A stretch of DNA of 64,000 nt from Yamagishiella unicocca. Lineage: Eukaryota > Chlorophyta > Chlorophyceae > Chlamydomonadales > Volvocaceae. The notes under the pieces are model-generated. The model was not told the origin of the DNA, ran no database searches, and worked only from the letters and a program-made list of their open reading frames with translations. Numbering within the stretch: position 1 is the first letter of the stretch; each line of letters opens with the position of its first letter. The position numbers and the translations under genes are program-made. The stretch lies in the NCBI GenBank assembly GCA_003116995.1, contig BDSL01000007.1:1965118-2029117 (forward strand), written 5' to 3'. This document shows, in pieces, positions 38,301 to 46,649 of the stretch.

Positions 38301-41300
38301 TGCGCCCTGCGGCAGCATGGCCCTGGGAGCCGCGCATCTGGCGGTGCGCCCGCCACCGCCGCTTCCGTTCCTGCAGCGCCTGCTGTCGCTGGTCCTCCTC
38401 CTGCTGCCGCTGCCGTCGCTGACGCTGCTTGTTGAGGGTCGCCAGGCGCTTGTTCACCCGGCGGCGCCACCTCGCCGCACGCAGGGCGGTCCTGCGGGTT
38501 GCTTCCTCCGAGGTCATGGCACGCTGCTGCATATGCGTGTCGACCAGCTGCTGCAGGTGCTGGTCAATGTACTCCTCCTTGTCCTGCATCATGGGCTGTG
38601 CCGCGCTGCTGCAGGTTGTGTAGAGCTGTTCTCCCTCCCCCACCTGCTGCTGCGCTGCACAGCAAAACCGCCGAATGGTGGCGGGGTCTATGCTGCAGGG
38701 GATGCTGGGGCAGCTGGTGCCACGTAACCCATTGAAGCAGACCTGGCTGCGGTCCATGTCGATGATGGCACGCATTGGGGCTAGGTACCGTTGGCCGAGA
38801 ACCACATCGTGTGGGAGGCCAGCCACCACAATCACGTTGTGGGCATGCACAATGTGGCGGTTCGGCTCCTGCGCCCCACACGGATGCAGCGTGATGCCTA
38901 GGCACTGCACAAACCCCGAGGCTGACAGCTGAGAGCCGTTGAAGGCGACCACCGTGGTTGCTTGGCTGATGTATGCGAGGTTGTGCAGCTGGGCGCAGGC
39001 CTGGCTAATGGCGCAGGTGCCAGTGTACCCCGAGTCCAGGCCCACCTGAGTCGGGACAAATGGGGGTGCATCCGAGAGGCCTATGCTCTCGTTGAAAAGG
39101 CTGAAGTACGTCAAGCCTGCCTGCGTGATGTATGGCATGCTGAGCTCCGTGCTGCCCTCGGTGTAGTGTTGCGTCGCCGGCCTGAGTTGTTGAAGCTCCC
39201 ACCCCTGCGGGTGGTGCAGCTCTCGTGAGGGCGATGGTTCACCTTGGTAGCGGCGTGGACGGGGTCCCTCACGGATGGCTTCCATGTGAGCCCGCGCGCG
39301 CCGTGAGTTTGGATCACGCTGGCGGAGTGCTGCATCGGGTTGGCGGCCACGCTGCGGCTGCTGTTGGTGCGGCCGCAGCGGCTGGTGCTGCTGTTGCTGG
39401 TGCTGCTGTTGTTGCTGCTGGGCCGGCTGGTCCGGCCACTGCAGCCGCTCTGCCTTGACTGGTGCCGGCACATGGGCTGCGCCGGGCTGGGTCTCTCTCT
39501 CCCCAAGTCGCTGCCGCAGGCCGTCGCCGAGCGGGGCGGGCGGGTTGGCCCTCTCCCTTGAATGGGCCCGCTGCTTGCGCGCTGGTTCTCGCTCTTGGTC
39601 TGGTGGCGACGCTGGGGAGTCCAACGGGCCTTCCGCACCGGCCGAGCCATAATCTGCCAGCAGTTCGCCGATGGAGTCATCACCCTCATCATCATCGCAG
39701 TCCCCGAACATGTTGTACTCAGCCTGCTCCTGCTCAGCCGCGCGGATCATGCAGCAACGGGGCGCGGTGGACTGGACCTCCCGGATGATGGCATTCACCC
39801 GGTGGCGGTCTAGGGCACCGGCATTCTGCTTGCCCAGTGGCAGGTGGATGCGCTGTAGCTGCGCAGGGCAGGCCCCCTCGCGTTGTAGCTCTGGGTGCAC
39901 GACCAGCAGTGGTTCCGGGAAGTTCTCAACCGCCATGCCAAGCTCATGCATGCGCCTGGCGCCCAGCAGTACGTCAAACAACCCTTCTGCTGCCTCATTA
40001 CTGATGACGAAGGCCTCCTGCACCGTGTGCGTTTCCTGCGGTGTTCCGGGGGCGAAGACAAGAGGCAGCATGCAGCGACCCTTGACACTGCGGCTGCTGG
40101 TGCCGTCTGCCGTGGTTAGCGACTGGGCACTGTTGGTGATCTCGAGTCCCGCCTGGCGTGCCGTGCTTTCGGACACCAAGTCGGAGTCGGAGGCAGTGTC
40201 AGGCACCGTCAGCCGTGGTGGTGAAGACTGGCCCTTGATGACCATGGATTCGGCAGGGCTGGCATTCACTAGGTACCGCAGGCGAGCGCTCGCGGTGTCC
40301 TTCTGGTAGTTGCGCAGATAACGGTCCCGCAGACCTTGGGCTACATGTGACAGGTCAGTTGCACCCACGCGCGATGGCGCCAGCCATAGTGGCTGGTCGA
40401 CGGAGCCATGGGTGAGCGCCGCCACTGCTGTTCCTCCCCCTCCCGGGGCCGGCTTTCTTGCGCACTTCATGAGGAAATGCGCGAACGCCTCTGCTGAGCC
40501 CTCTACACGCAGCCGCCCTCCCATCAGGTTCTTACCCCCTTTGCTTGGGCCCCTCCTCACGCTGGCTAGGGGTCCTCGTGGCAGCTGCAGGTGGCCGGCC
40601 GGCAGGAGCTCCCGCGTTGCACAGGCTGATGTCCCTGCTGGGGTCGCCTCTGCGGGGGCTGCTGGCTGCTCGGCATGCTCCGCCCTTGCCTGGGTGCTCA
40701 AGCCACGGTGGCCGTCGGGATCCAAGGTCAGCGCCAGGCAGCTGAGCAGTGTCGTGGAGTTGTCCTCGTCCAGCTCGTCTGTGTCACCTGACCCCGAGGT
40801 TGGCTGGATGGCCGTCACCAGCGCACGCTTGTCAACCGAGCCCTTGTAGCCGCGTAGGGCCGTCGGGTGGCCTGCTGATGCGTTGTCCCGGCAGAAGTCG
40901 AGGCTGTGGTACTTCGGCGCACCGCACCCTGCGTACGTGCACGGGGGGACTGACCCAGAGATCGGCCCCGGTGTTGGTGGTGGCTTCTGTTGTTGACCGC
41001 TGCTGCTGCTGCCGCCGCCACCACGCTCGTGGCTCGAGTGCTCCCCGCCAGTGCTGCTGCTGCTGTTGCGTCCGTAGCTGGATTGCTTGCCGCTGGCGGC
41101 ACCGCCACTTCCTCGTGAGGGACCGTTGGCCTGCCCGTGGTGCCGCACACTGCTCGTGACTTGAGTGGTCAGTGCAGCTACCTGGGCCTCCAGCACCTTG
41201 ATGCGTTGCTGGCTGGCGTCGCCTTCGGCAGGGTCCTCAGACGTCCCCATCATGAGCGCATGCACCCGCCGACGGACATGGCTGACCGAATTCTCATAGT

Positions 41301-42408
41301 AGCTGACGGCCAGCTTCTGCACCATCGCCGGAGTCCACCTGTTGGCCAGCGTATTGGTGATCGAATGGTTCTCTATGAAGGTCTTCAGGCCCTCCTCCTG
41401 GAATCCCCTCCATAGGTGCTCTGCAAGGATCTGTTCGGTGAACACGGTGCCCGCCACGCGCTTGGCTAACTTGTTGAACCGAGTGCAGGTCTCCGGTACC
41501 GTTTCCCCTTTTCGCTGAGCGAACCCCTCAACGGCGCTGCGTGCCGCTGGGTCCACCTTCGCGAACTCCGCCTCAGCTTGCTGGTACCAGAAACCCACCA
41601 GGTTGGGCACCGTGACTGTGCCTATCCTGTGGGCTTGCCCCGTGTAGCCAGCAGCTGCGGTGCCGTTGAGCTCGAAGCTGGCCAGGTGCTCCTCCCTGAT
41701 CCTCCGCTCATTGTTGGCAGACCAATCACCGAAGATGGTGTCACCCCCAATGCAGGTGACACAGAGGGTCAGGAGCGGGCCCTGCTGGTCGCTCTTCTTG
41801 TTGAGCTCCAGCTGAGCTTCCCAGCCCCTGAAGTTGCGGGCAAAGTCGCTCCAATCTGCCGGCGTACCAGTGTACTTAGGCGGGAGCGGGACTCCCCCGC
41901 CGCCGCCCGTTGATGCCATCGTTGCCGGTGGTTGTCGAGTGGCAGCTGACGCGCCCGCAGCTGTCGTATCTGGCGGCAGTGGCCGTCCCTTCTGCAAGTG
42001 CTGTAGGAACTGCTGGTAGAGTGGTAACCCTCCAGCTGAGTCCTCAGCTGCTGCCAGAGGCTGACCCGGGATTAACACGGGCTGCTGCTGCTGGCCCGGA
42101 ATTAACACGGGTTGCTGTTGCTGGCCCGGAATTAACACGGGTTGATCATGCCGGCCCGGAATTAGCACGGGTGGAGGCTGCTGGCCCGGGATTAACACGG
42201 GTGGCTGCTGTTGCTGACCCGGGATTTGCACGGGTTGATGCCCTTCTCCAAGCGAGGCGAGCGCAGGCCGTCCCTCGTGCGCGTTGCCGCCTGGATGAGG
42301 CGCAACTGCTCGGGGAAGGGCAGGGTCGATCTCAGAAATCTGTTGTTCTGTAACTTGTGAGTTGCTGGGGTCAACAAAGCGATGCTCGCGCGCTAAGCGG
42401 CGTTGCAA
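32323..42408 (-). CDS. Gag-Pol polyprotein with PHD, Tudor-like and methyltransferase-like C-terminus
   Basis: One uninterrupted ORF of about 3,361 codons (open from 42438). No in-frame ATG occurs before codon 164 (41919), so the start may be non-AUG, spliced, or Met164. In order: PVLIPGQQ repeats (~56-114); Gag-like region (~165-380); CX4CX5HX4C knuckle-like cluster (~490); retropepsin-like domain with DTAS (~736) and VLLGAR; second retropepsin-like domain with LDSGYTG (~1125) and VVLGQRYL; RT (~1520-1790, FVDD near 1724); RNase H (~1870-1995, HTDFS...GEML...VTDHS...NADVL); cytosine-methyltransferase-like segment (~2150-2215); integrase zinc domain (~2597-2638); integrase core D-D-E (GVDLAG, VTDQGQEW, DGAAER; ~2660-2757); SH3-like tail; PHD finger (~2962-3006); Tudor-like segment (~3053-3108); methyltransferase-like domain (~3200-3340). 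The enzyme order RT-RH-IN is Ty3/gypsy. The intact ORF suggests recent activity. Confidence 0.9.
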   Translation of the reverse strand: MQRRLAREHRFVDPSNSQVTEQQISEIDPALPRAVAPHPGGNAHEGRPALASLGEGHQPVQIPGQQQQPPVLIPGQQPPPVLIPGRHDQPVLIPGQQQQPVLIPGQQQQPVLIPGQPLAAAEDSAGGLPLYQQFLQHLQKGRPLPPDTTAAGASAATRQPPATMASTGGGGGVPLPPKYTGTPADWSDFARNFRGWEAQLELNKKSDQQGPLLTLCVTCIGGDTIFGDWSANNERRIREEHLASFELNGTAAAGYTGQAHRIGTVTVPNLVGFWYQQAEAEFAKVDPAARSAVEGFAQRKGETVPETCTRFNKLAKRVAGTVFTEQILAEHLWRGFQEEGLKTFIENHSITNTLANRWTPAMVQKLAVSYYENSVSHVRRRVHALMMGTSEDPAEGDASQQRIKVLEAQVAALTTQVTSSVRHHGQANGPSRGSGGAASGKQSSYGRNSSSSTGGEHSSHERGGGGSSSSGQQQKPPPTPGPISGSVPPCTYAGCGAPKYHSLDFCRDNASAGHPTALRGYKGSVDKRALVTAIQPTSGSGDTDELDEDNSTTLLSCLALTLDPDGHRGLSTQARAEHAEQPAAPAEATPAGTSACATRELLPAGHLQLPRGPLASVRRGPSKGGKNLMGGRLRVEGSAEAFAHFLMKCARKPAPGGGGTAVAALTHGSVDQPLWLAPSRVGATDLSHVAQGLRDRYLRNYQKDTASARLRYLVNASPAESMVIKGQSSPPRLTVPDTASDSDLVSESTARQAGLEITNSAQSLTTADGTSSRSVKGRCMLPLVFAPGTPQETHTVQEAFVISNEAAEGLFDVLLGARRMHELGMAVENFPEPLLVVHPELQREGACPAQLQRIHLPLGKQNAGALDRHRVNAIIREVQSTAPRCCMIRAAEQEQAEYNMFGDCDDDEGDDSIGELLADYGSAGAEGPLDSPASPPDQEREPARKQRAHSRERANPPAPLGDGLRQRLGERETQPGAAHVPAPVKAERLQWPDQPAQQQQQQHQQQQHQPLRPHQQQPQRGRQPDAALRQRDPNSRRARAHMEAIREGPRPRRYQGEPSPSRELHHPQGWELQQLRPATQHYTEGSTELSMPYITQAGLTYFSLFNESIGLSDAPPFVPTQVGLDSGYTGTCAISQACAQLHNLAYISQATTVVAFNGSQLSASGFVQCLGITLHPCGAQEPNRHIVHAHNVIVVAGLPHDVVLGQRYLAPMRAIIDMDRSQVCFNGLRGTSCPSIPCSIDPATIRRFCCAAQQQVGEGEQLYTTCSSAAQPMMQDKEEYIDQHLQQLVDTHMQQRAMTSEEATRRTALRAARWRRRVNKRLATLNKQRQRRQRQQEEDQRQQALQERKRRWRAHRQMRGSQGHAAAGRNWALRGQQVGSLGAASTPPRRGKKHAITMFLCLLLMWHANVMGAPTYQPGDKASSALVSQPSTSSSVGDRRAAVGTRAAMQPGVALTTSATAAGSSGPRPPAAPPTATVACPPPLSSPANVTTPHGVRHPGHETSFVKDVEGGYTWCEREDMPPEVRDQLKELLKANDKVFARSLNDLGCYCGELGPTTIELVHDRPIFEPPRRHSPRELEIQQQKCTELRDAGIIRPSNSAKYALNSTMPGKKDAQGNWTDSRYCCDARPLNKATKPDKYRPQLPEELFDRIGTSRWLSKCDCRAAFNQIPLLASDQEKTSFWWQGSLWCYTRNLYGLRNATACFQRVMDHHIRAAGLQHCCVVFVDDLMIFSATAEDHARDLAKVLTMLQDINIKLHPEKTVIAANVVEFLGHMVSADGLRPMQAKIAAIQAIQPPTNATELLSLLGFMNYYRCYIPKYSELCAPLTRLTIKGVVWGPHTWTGEHQAALDRIKQEFSREDLLLRRVRGDRPLILHTDFSNLGISGVLGQVDDDGNEYICACVSRSLNAHERNYVSYKGEMLAACWAMKVLRPYLHGSPFTLVTDHSPLLWLMENQQLTGQYARWALLMQEYNFDVAHRPGVLHANADVLSRNPQQSADDGTGARLDEDADPSPPVPKLVPYPRALAVGRVATISSSSEALAQQSRQQLDRLHAVLTTSISYAISQEELLAGGNGFITDAMDRPGASSSSGGDLLTGAVLRLANRLVREQRAALRTVTCDVPRAQQVQQPTDNPNDFSTISLNTSLLSHHFLERAHSDGLVVVEHGCSHAAGLEACLRAGWRVRRYLVTGHNPAEEGVLRRRLEYLRVHHPALLAAKACYKPWEHLPSAGPIADSQLQAQGSAHGEQWLVVGKVNETPNDSMRRVVNIIGSLQRLQSRLLPGYLISTPGVAEDSAALGQGVALDLAQLGQAQHEMATHWSNLADAQHLRRLLDAHASEACLNEAGASLPQRLLPVTSAVLARPFHQCDTPGQVVRVLPPGDLLSMPLASRDNSTQPSSVTSEELERVLGLPQGTSAAPKLADEQRRSSLQSGISIPAAHQLLAFSQALQRAYLTPHHMANLRPRVAAEGPASQLGGYGAPYGSLHDSSAGPPASFITCVSISQLHPCTFTTHLANIAEIQDAATAANFSDVWADKSTMHYLQHQQTSTQLPRPELRRVVKRAASYRLIGTKLYRQMANGTSREVPQPEHRRVLIESTHQQLGHFGARRTRGLLQHSYWWAGMTADVNQVVSECKLCDQANTVGNVRPEQLQPLPVKGPFYRWGVDLAGPLPLTADGNQYIMVAIEHFTKHIELIPLPNKTADVTAQAFLQHVLSRFSAPAEVVTDQGQEWQGAFAALLEQCFIDHRETSPNHPQADGAAERIVQVVKRSLRKTCAARQRPDLWDKDLPWLALGYRCSAQASTRMSPYFIMYGVEPIIPPAVRERMEEPLDFDRPEQVHHFLNVRAQAMEQHIPIAAGNLLSAQHRDTHRYARVRAGGYKPKFERFEPGDYVYILQRNRSNTLQLPTQDNVLRVVEVTPTGVATLRGRCGTERKENVSSLAPCHLPNLDPIIDPRIAVPPINLSCEVCGFPGNEGKMLLCESCGTGWHTFCLSPPLKAVPRGTWVCPDCISIGVTPEQIAALPQPVQPEPTKLVFPGAPLRRKHERYAALQGRAVRRMWLDPLTMERVAKEGVVQYLGLGLEGEPFEVVYTDGTNERMSLRELNPRLVAPAAEGGGKPRKRRVLATKAEELPDQWELTTAEGVRQALHILMPGTSPTDVQLRLLARCAPGGAAFLAGNGEHAGLEITSAAVEGEITPLLRAVDMGACQGVLDPWSSTGNIARVFGQCGLKIYRNDVVPRGGAESHEDALQPGFYRRVQRAWAYDAIVSSPWFSMLDLALPLAVAFASIVAFHVPGHYITDATEGRRSYLRALASAGRLAIITGLPRGTMGKRCMWLVVFSSRELRGQSLRADLGADDVWIHY

Positions 42409-42557
42409 GCGAGAGTCCTGTTCCAGGTTGCCTGGTGCCTAGGCCTCTAATGCTGACAGGCAGTGCCTCAACTATGCGGCGCAAGACAGCGAGCACAATT
42501 TTAAGCAAACCTTATCAGTTGACAGGCTGATGTAGTTGTTCACCAGCTTGTTGATCG

Positions 42558-43053
42558 AGCACGCGGAGCCCCTTACGTACCGCGCGATGCCTGTAACCAC
42601 GCGGTAGTCGGGCTGCTCCGGTCTTGTTCTTGAGCTTGTGAGGATAGCTACGGCTCACCAGTTGTGCGTGTTTGGCAAATACTGGGCACAGATAGCGCGG
42701 CCGAGACCCAATGGCTTACACTCTTGTACTCCCGTGAAGAGAGCTATTGCGTGGACTAGACGTCCTACAACATTGAGTTACTTAGCGATCAACAAGCTGC
42801 TCACTCAGGTGAGCAGCCGGACTACGTGCACCGACGACATGTACGGCTACACATGGCATCCCTGGAGTCTCACCCCCGCAGATGGAGTGATGGATGCTCT
42901 ACTACCAAATCGCTTGCAGGAGCGACACTGTGCTACCGCAAACAGGACTAATACAACGGAATAGTAACTAGTTCATGTGCAATACTAACGCCAACGACTC
43001 AGCGACAGTTTGGCTGGTCACGCGATGGACATGTCACACGATCTGTCGCGTCA
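42558..43053 (-). repeat. Repeat A1 (5' terminal repeat of the retrotransposon)
   Basis: 496 bp, matching 31586-32081 with constant offset 10,972 and no difference seen by eye. It starts TGACGC in the sense direction. After its inner end the sequence continues cgatcaacaagc and not into the 50-bp B block. Confidence 0.95.
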
Positions 43054-43057
43054 ATGT
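43054..43057. other. Target-site duplication ATGT, right copy
   Basis: Partner of the ATGT at 31532-31535. Confidence 0.75.
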
Positions 43058-43275
43058 GATGGGCCAAGAGTTGTTGCACGTCTGCCCAAGAGACGTCTGC
43101 CCGGTGCCAGTGGCGGGTGGTGAGGGTGCGCCGAGCGGCTTCTCGGACGACGGAGCAGAGTGGGGCAGCACATGGGGACGGGAGGCCTGCTGCCTGGTAG
43201 TGCGCGGTTGTGGCGGCGCTGGCTTGCTCGACGCACTGTGGACCGACACCGCGCAGCGCCACAGCCTCGCGAACA
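43054..43275 (-). pseudogene. Tyrosine recombinase, N-terminal part separated by the insertion
   Basis: The minus-strand frame here ends in RHWHRADVSWADVQQLLAHH and is cut by the insertion. Joining 43054 to 31531, which removes the element and one ACAT, continues directly and in frame into PPIRPEPPLEVRMHVTC of the downstream recombinase fragment. This matches the usual spacing before the first catalytic Arg box. The true start of the gene is not identified. Confidence 0.7.
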
Positions 43276-43321
43276 ATGTAGTGGCCGCATGAGTTGTCTT
43301 TCAGCATCCTTCCATGTATTG
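43276..43321. repeat. 46-bp direct repeat bordering the transposon nest, right copy
   Basis: Matches 29891-29936 at 42 of 46 positions, same orientation. The recombinase-like reading frame runs into it on the minus strand. Confidence 0.7.
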
Positions 43322-43974
43322 AATTCCGCCCATCACCACGCATTTCATTTGATCCTCCAAATTGGATTAATCAGGCCTTGCATGGTATAGAGTGTGAACC
43401 CACCACTTGGCATCTATCCCTCTTCAGTAGCATTTGTCCATAAGATAACTGGCAAAGGTCTTAAGGCGCGATGTTGGCGCATGAATTACCCTCGAGTACC
43501 AGCATGTATGTGACGTGAAGTAGACGGGCAATCACCGGTTTTGTTCCAGAAACTACGGCGTCCAATCCACTGAACACGAGGCACGGACAAGTAGTGGATA
43601 GAGACCACCACAGATGTCAAGCGGCCTTACCACGAGCAGCCATCAGCCCTACGACTGAATGCGGCATATCACATATTTGGCGAATTACGTGTGACTATGT
43701 TTGCATGCAGTGTCCATCAAGGTCAATCGCACACGAGCACCCCTAAACCCCTATTGTAGTACTACTTACAGCTGCACATAGAGTGCCATTACCGGGAAAC
43801 GCGTATATTAATACGTCCAAACATCCCGGGGGCATTATAAGCTGTGACAAGCTGGGGCCCTGTCCTGTCCGACGTGATGGACTGCGACTGCCACGGGCAC
43901 CACTGCAATAACAATTCAGCTAAATAGGCTGCTTTAAACATTTCCCTGTTCCTTACACAAATTGTTGCGCACGA
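43322..43974. other. Gene-free flank of the transposon nest
   Basis: AT-richer sequence with no recognisable ORF, RNA or repeat unit on either strand. Confidence 0.4.
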
Positions 43975-45560
43975 TTATGTGACGCTGATGGCGTGATGGG
44001 GCGGTGTGGGCGGTGTATGGTCGCGGCCGGTCAGCGGGTGGCCCAGCTGCAGGTAGGTCTGCCGCCACTGCAGTACCCATGCAACTAGCCTGTTTTTATT
44101 CATGTTGCTGCTCGGATGGCCACTGTACACTGCGATCACACCGCTTCTTAGGAGTTCTCAGGCAAGAACTCCATAACGCAGCCGGTGCACTTTTTTTGCA
44201 CTTCTGACGAGAGCTGGGAACTGACAACATTTGCCTAACATAGAGCTGCTTGGTGTCCGTCTGTATTCGGTCCAACGTGGTTGGATGGGAAGCAACTGCC
44301 AACACTGGTCCACACGAGTCCACAGCACTACCGGCACTACCCATGTGCCCCGTCTGTTTCCCAACACTAATTTCCCTTAGGCATCAATTTACTTCCATGA
44401 ATATGATTTAAACAGACTAGTTGAATGGGTAGTGCAGTGGTGGCAGACCAGGGCACCAGACTGGCATTCGCGGCTTCGACCATACCGGTACGCCGCCCCA
44501 TCAGCGTCACATACGAGACAGTTGTATGATTTGTATAACAGACGGATATTATCAAAAACATACTAGTAGCGTGGGTAGTGCAGTGGTGGCAGTCGCGAGC
44601 CCCGACCATACACCGCCCCATTACGTCTGCGCGTAAAGATCCTGTTGTCATCGGCGACGAATTCCAGTTTAGGAGCTGTGCACGTCATCGATGTGCTGCG
44701 CTACTCAGGAGATGCCACTGGTCCACAGCACTACCAGCACTACCCATGTGACCAGTCTGTACCCTTTCCTTGTACACATTATTGTTATTTTCATGTGTCC
44801 ACTTTCTTGCCCCTTAACGCCGCGACCACACCGGTTCTGTTCCATAAAAACTCCGTAGCGCAACCCGGCTGCGCTGGTCGAGCAATGCGACTATGTATAT
44901 CTCTTGCCTAAGGATGTAATAGTCGGATAAGACTAATGACGCTAATGGGGCGGTGTACGGTTGTGGCCGCGACTGCCACTTATCGTCCGAAAACTGCAAT
45001 TAAATGACACAGATCCAGATTACATGTGCCTAATGTTGATCTGCTTGGCGTCGTAATGGATGGGCAGCGGCGGCCACCACTGGTCCACACTGGTCCACAC
45101 CGGTCCACAGCGCTACCAGCACTACCAGGCACTACCCATGTAGCCAGTCTGCCTTCTAATGCTTATTTTCCTTATACAAATCATTCTTACTTACATGGAC
45201 AGGATTTAAACAGACTAGTTGCATGGGTAATCCAGTGGTGGCAGACTGGCCGTCGTGGCGGTTTCGATCATACCGGTACGCCGCCCCATCAGCGTCACAT
45301 AATTGACAGTAATATGATTTGTATAAGAAAAGAACGGATGCGGTCAATCCGGTTAACACCGCGACCACACCGGAACCGGTGTGGTCGTCGCGGCGTTATG
45401 GTCTTATGGAGTTCCAAAAAAACTCCATAACGCAACCCGGATGCGCTGGTCGAGTGAAACATGTACAAATGAATTCATTCATTAATGCTGCCGCGAACAC
45501 TATGATGCGACGCTAATAGGGCGGTGTACAGTAGTTGCGGGTTGCGGCCGTGAGTCCGAA
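43975..45560. repeat. Cluster of short dispersed repeats with inverted copies
   Basis: Several phrases recur. cgccccatcagcgtcaca occurs at 44492 and 45280, and its complement form tgacgct.atggggcggtgta at about 43981, 44938 and 45505. ccgcgaccacaccgg occurs at about 44820 and 45358. actccataacgca..ccgg occurs at about 44168, 44854 and 45422. cactaccagcactacccatgt occurs at about 44337, 44728 and 45118. cagtggtggcag occurs at about 44436, 44581 and 45233. The mix of orientations suggests copies of one or two small non-autonomous elements. No transposase ORF is present. Confidence 0.65.
45362..45387. repeat. Perfect palindrome, 12-bp arms
   Basis: cgaccacaccgg and its reverse complement are separated by two bases. 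The symmetry continues imperfectly to about 45355-45395 and coincides with the dispersed repeat family, so it probably marks two copies meeting head to head. Confidence 0.9.
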
Positions 45561-46016
45561 AGAAGGCTGCAAAGACGGGTCCGTCTTTTTAGTGAAGAAG
45601 GTGGTGCCTTGACTTGACAGTAGCATACATGCAGCGCCACCGGAATACTGCACAATTTGTCGCCTGTGAGTGCGGGGAGGTTCCTTGGGCCAGCACCAGG
45701 CCCGGTGGTGTCCCCTCACCTGCACCATGCATGTCTGGCATTGCTACATTGGTGGTGCGATGGCCGACTGGTAGGTGCCCCCGCTGGCCCGGGGGCTGGG
45801 CAATCGGGCTGGGCAATCAGGCTGTCATGGTGGCATTGCTGGCTGTATACAAATTAAATATATCCCTACCAAATTAGAAGGCGTATAAGAAGGGTGTAAG
45901 GAGGGCTAAGGAAACTAAATGTTCGGTAAGAAGGCTCGATCGATGTTTAAGAAAGCTAAGTAATCCTTAAATTTAGTTGTATCCTTCCTTATTTTTAGGA
46001 TGATGCCTAAAACCAG

Positions 46017-46350
46017 GCCTGGGCAGAGTTAGACCGGGCCGGTGAAGTGCAGCGAGAGGTAGGTAGACCGGGTCGGTGAAGTGCAGCGAGAGGTAGACCA
46101 GGCCGGTCGAGGGCCGCGAGCCCGGGCCGGTTATGGGCAGAGTTAGACCGGGCCGGTGAAGTAGTGCAGCGAGAGGTAGACCGGGCCGGTGAAGTGCAGC
46201 GAGAGGTAGACCGGGCCGGTCGAGGGCCGCGAGACCGGGCCGGTTATGGGCAGAGTTAGACCGGGCCGGTGAAGTGCAGCGAGAGGTAGACCGGGGCGGT
46301 CGGGCCGGTCGAGGTAGACCGGTGGGCCCGCCAAGGGTAGAGGTAGACCG
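46017..46350. repeat. GC-rich minisatellite (about 30-bp units)
   Basis: Units of the form agaccgggccggtgaagtgc plus agcgagaggt recur, alternating with a ccggtcgagggccgcgag variant. Together they form a higher-order period of about 115 bp, with cagagttagaccgggccggtg at about 46024, 46139 and 46251. No coding signal. Confidence 0.85.
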
Positions 46351-46492
46351 GTCCGGTCTTCCGCAGTGTTAGATGACGACAGGCCACCGTGTAACGAATG
46401 AAATCTCTGATAATGGCATCCGCCTACAATGCGTCATAACACCATTCATAACAGTGCTCGTAAGGGTCTTACGAGTCGTAACTCGTAACTCG

Positions 46493-46640
46493 CTGTTTAC
46501 GAGGCTTTTAGTTCTTTATAAGACGTTAGGCACGTTAACTACTTATACCGTCTTAAGCAGGGTTTAAGATCCTAAGTTCGTAACTGTTTACGAGGCTTTT
46601 AGTTCTTTATAAGACGTTAGGTACATTAACTACTTAAACA
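46493..46640. repeat. 57-bp direct duplication, 91-bp period
   Basis: 46493-46549 and 46584-46640 share a ctgtttacgaggc...ttaactactta block with only a few differences. AT-rich and non-coding. Confidence 0.85.
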
Positions 46641-46649
46641 GTCGTTGGA

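Larger units (their letters stand above)
31536..43053 (-). mobile_element. 11.5-kb DDE-integrase retrotransposon with split direct repeats
   Basis: Sense is the minus strand. The element begins TGACGC at 43053 and ends GTGACA at 31536, the TG...CA termini of integrase substrates, and is flanked by ATGT. Repeats in sense order are A1 (43053-42558, 496 bp), ORF region, B1 (32133-32084, 50 bp), dinucleotide gc, A2 (32081-31586, 496 bp) and B2 (31585-31536, 50 bp). A1 and A2 look identical, as do B1 and B2, so the insertion is young. An ordinary LTR element would carry A+B at both ends, but here B is missing after A1 and sits before A2 instead. An eight-G purine tract (complement of 32134-32141) abuts B1 like a polypurine tract. 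The encoded polyprotein is Ty3/gypsy-like. No clear tRNA primer site was recognised after A1. Confidence 0.85.
29931..43275 (-). mobile_element. Decayed tyrosine-recombinase retroelement (PAT/kangaroo-like), host of a nested insertion
   Basis: The element consists of a broken YR gene (43275-43054 plus 31535-30801, minus strand) and the 3' repeat block at 29931-30777. Nothing resembling its own RT is visible, so it is either 5'-truncated or a non-autonomous derivative. The 11.5-kb element at 31536-43053 sits inside its recombinase gene. The classification rests on the recombinase boxes and on the repeat layout; the outer borders are inferred. Confidence 0.6.

Noticed and set aside
31586..43053. 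Simple LTR pair (496 bp each) as full explanation of the element ends
   Set aside because: The 496-bp pair alone has no target duplication at 31585 and does not end in CA. Including the 50-bp B2 gives both TG...CA and the ATGT duplication.
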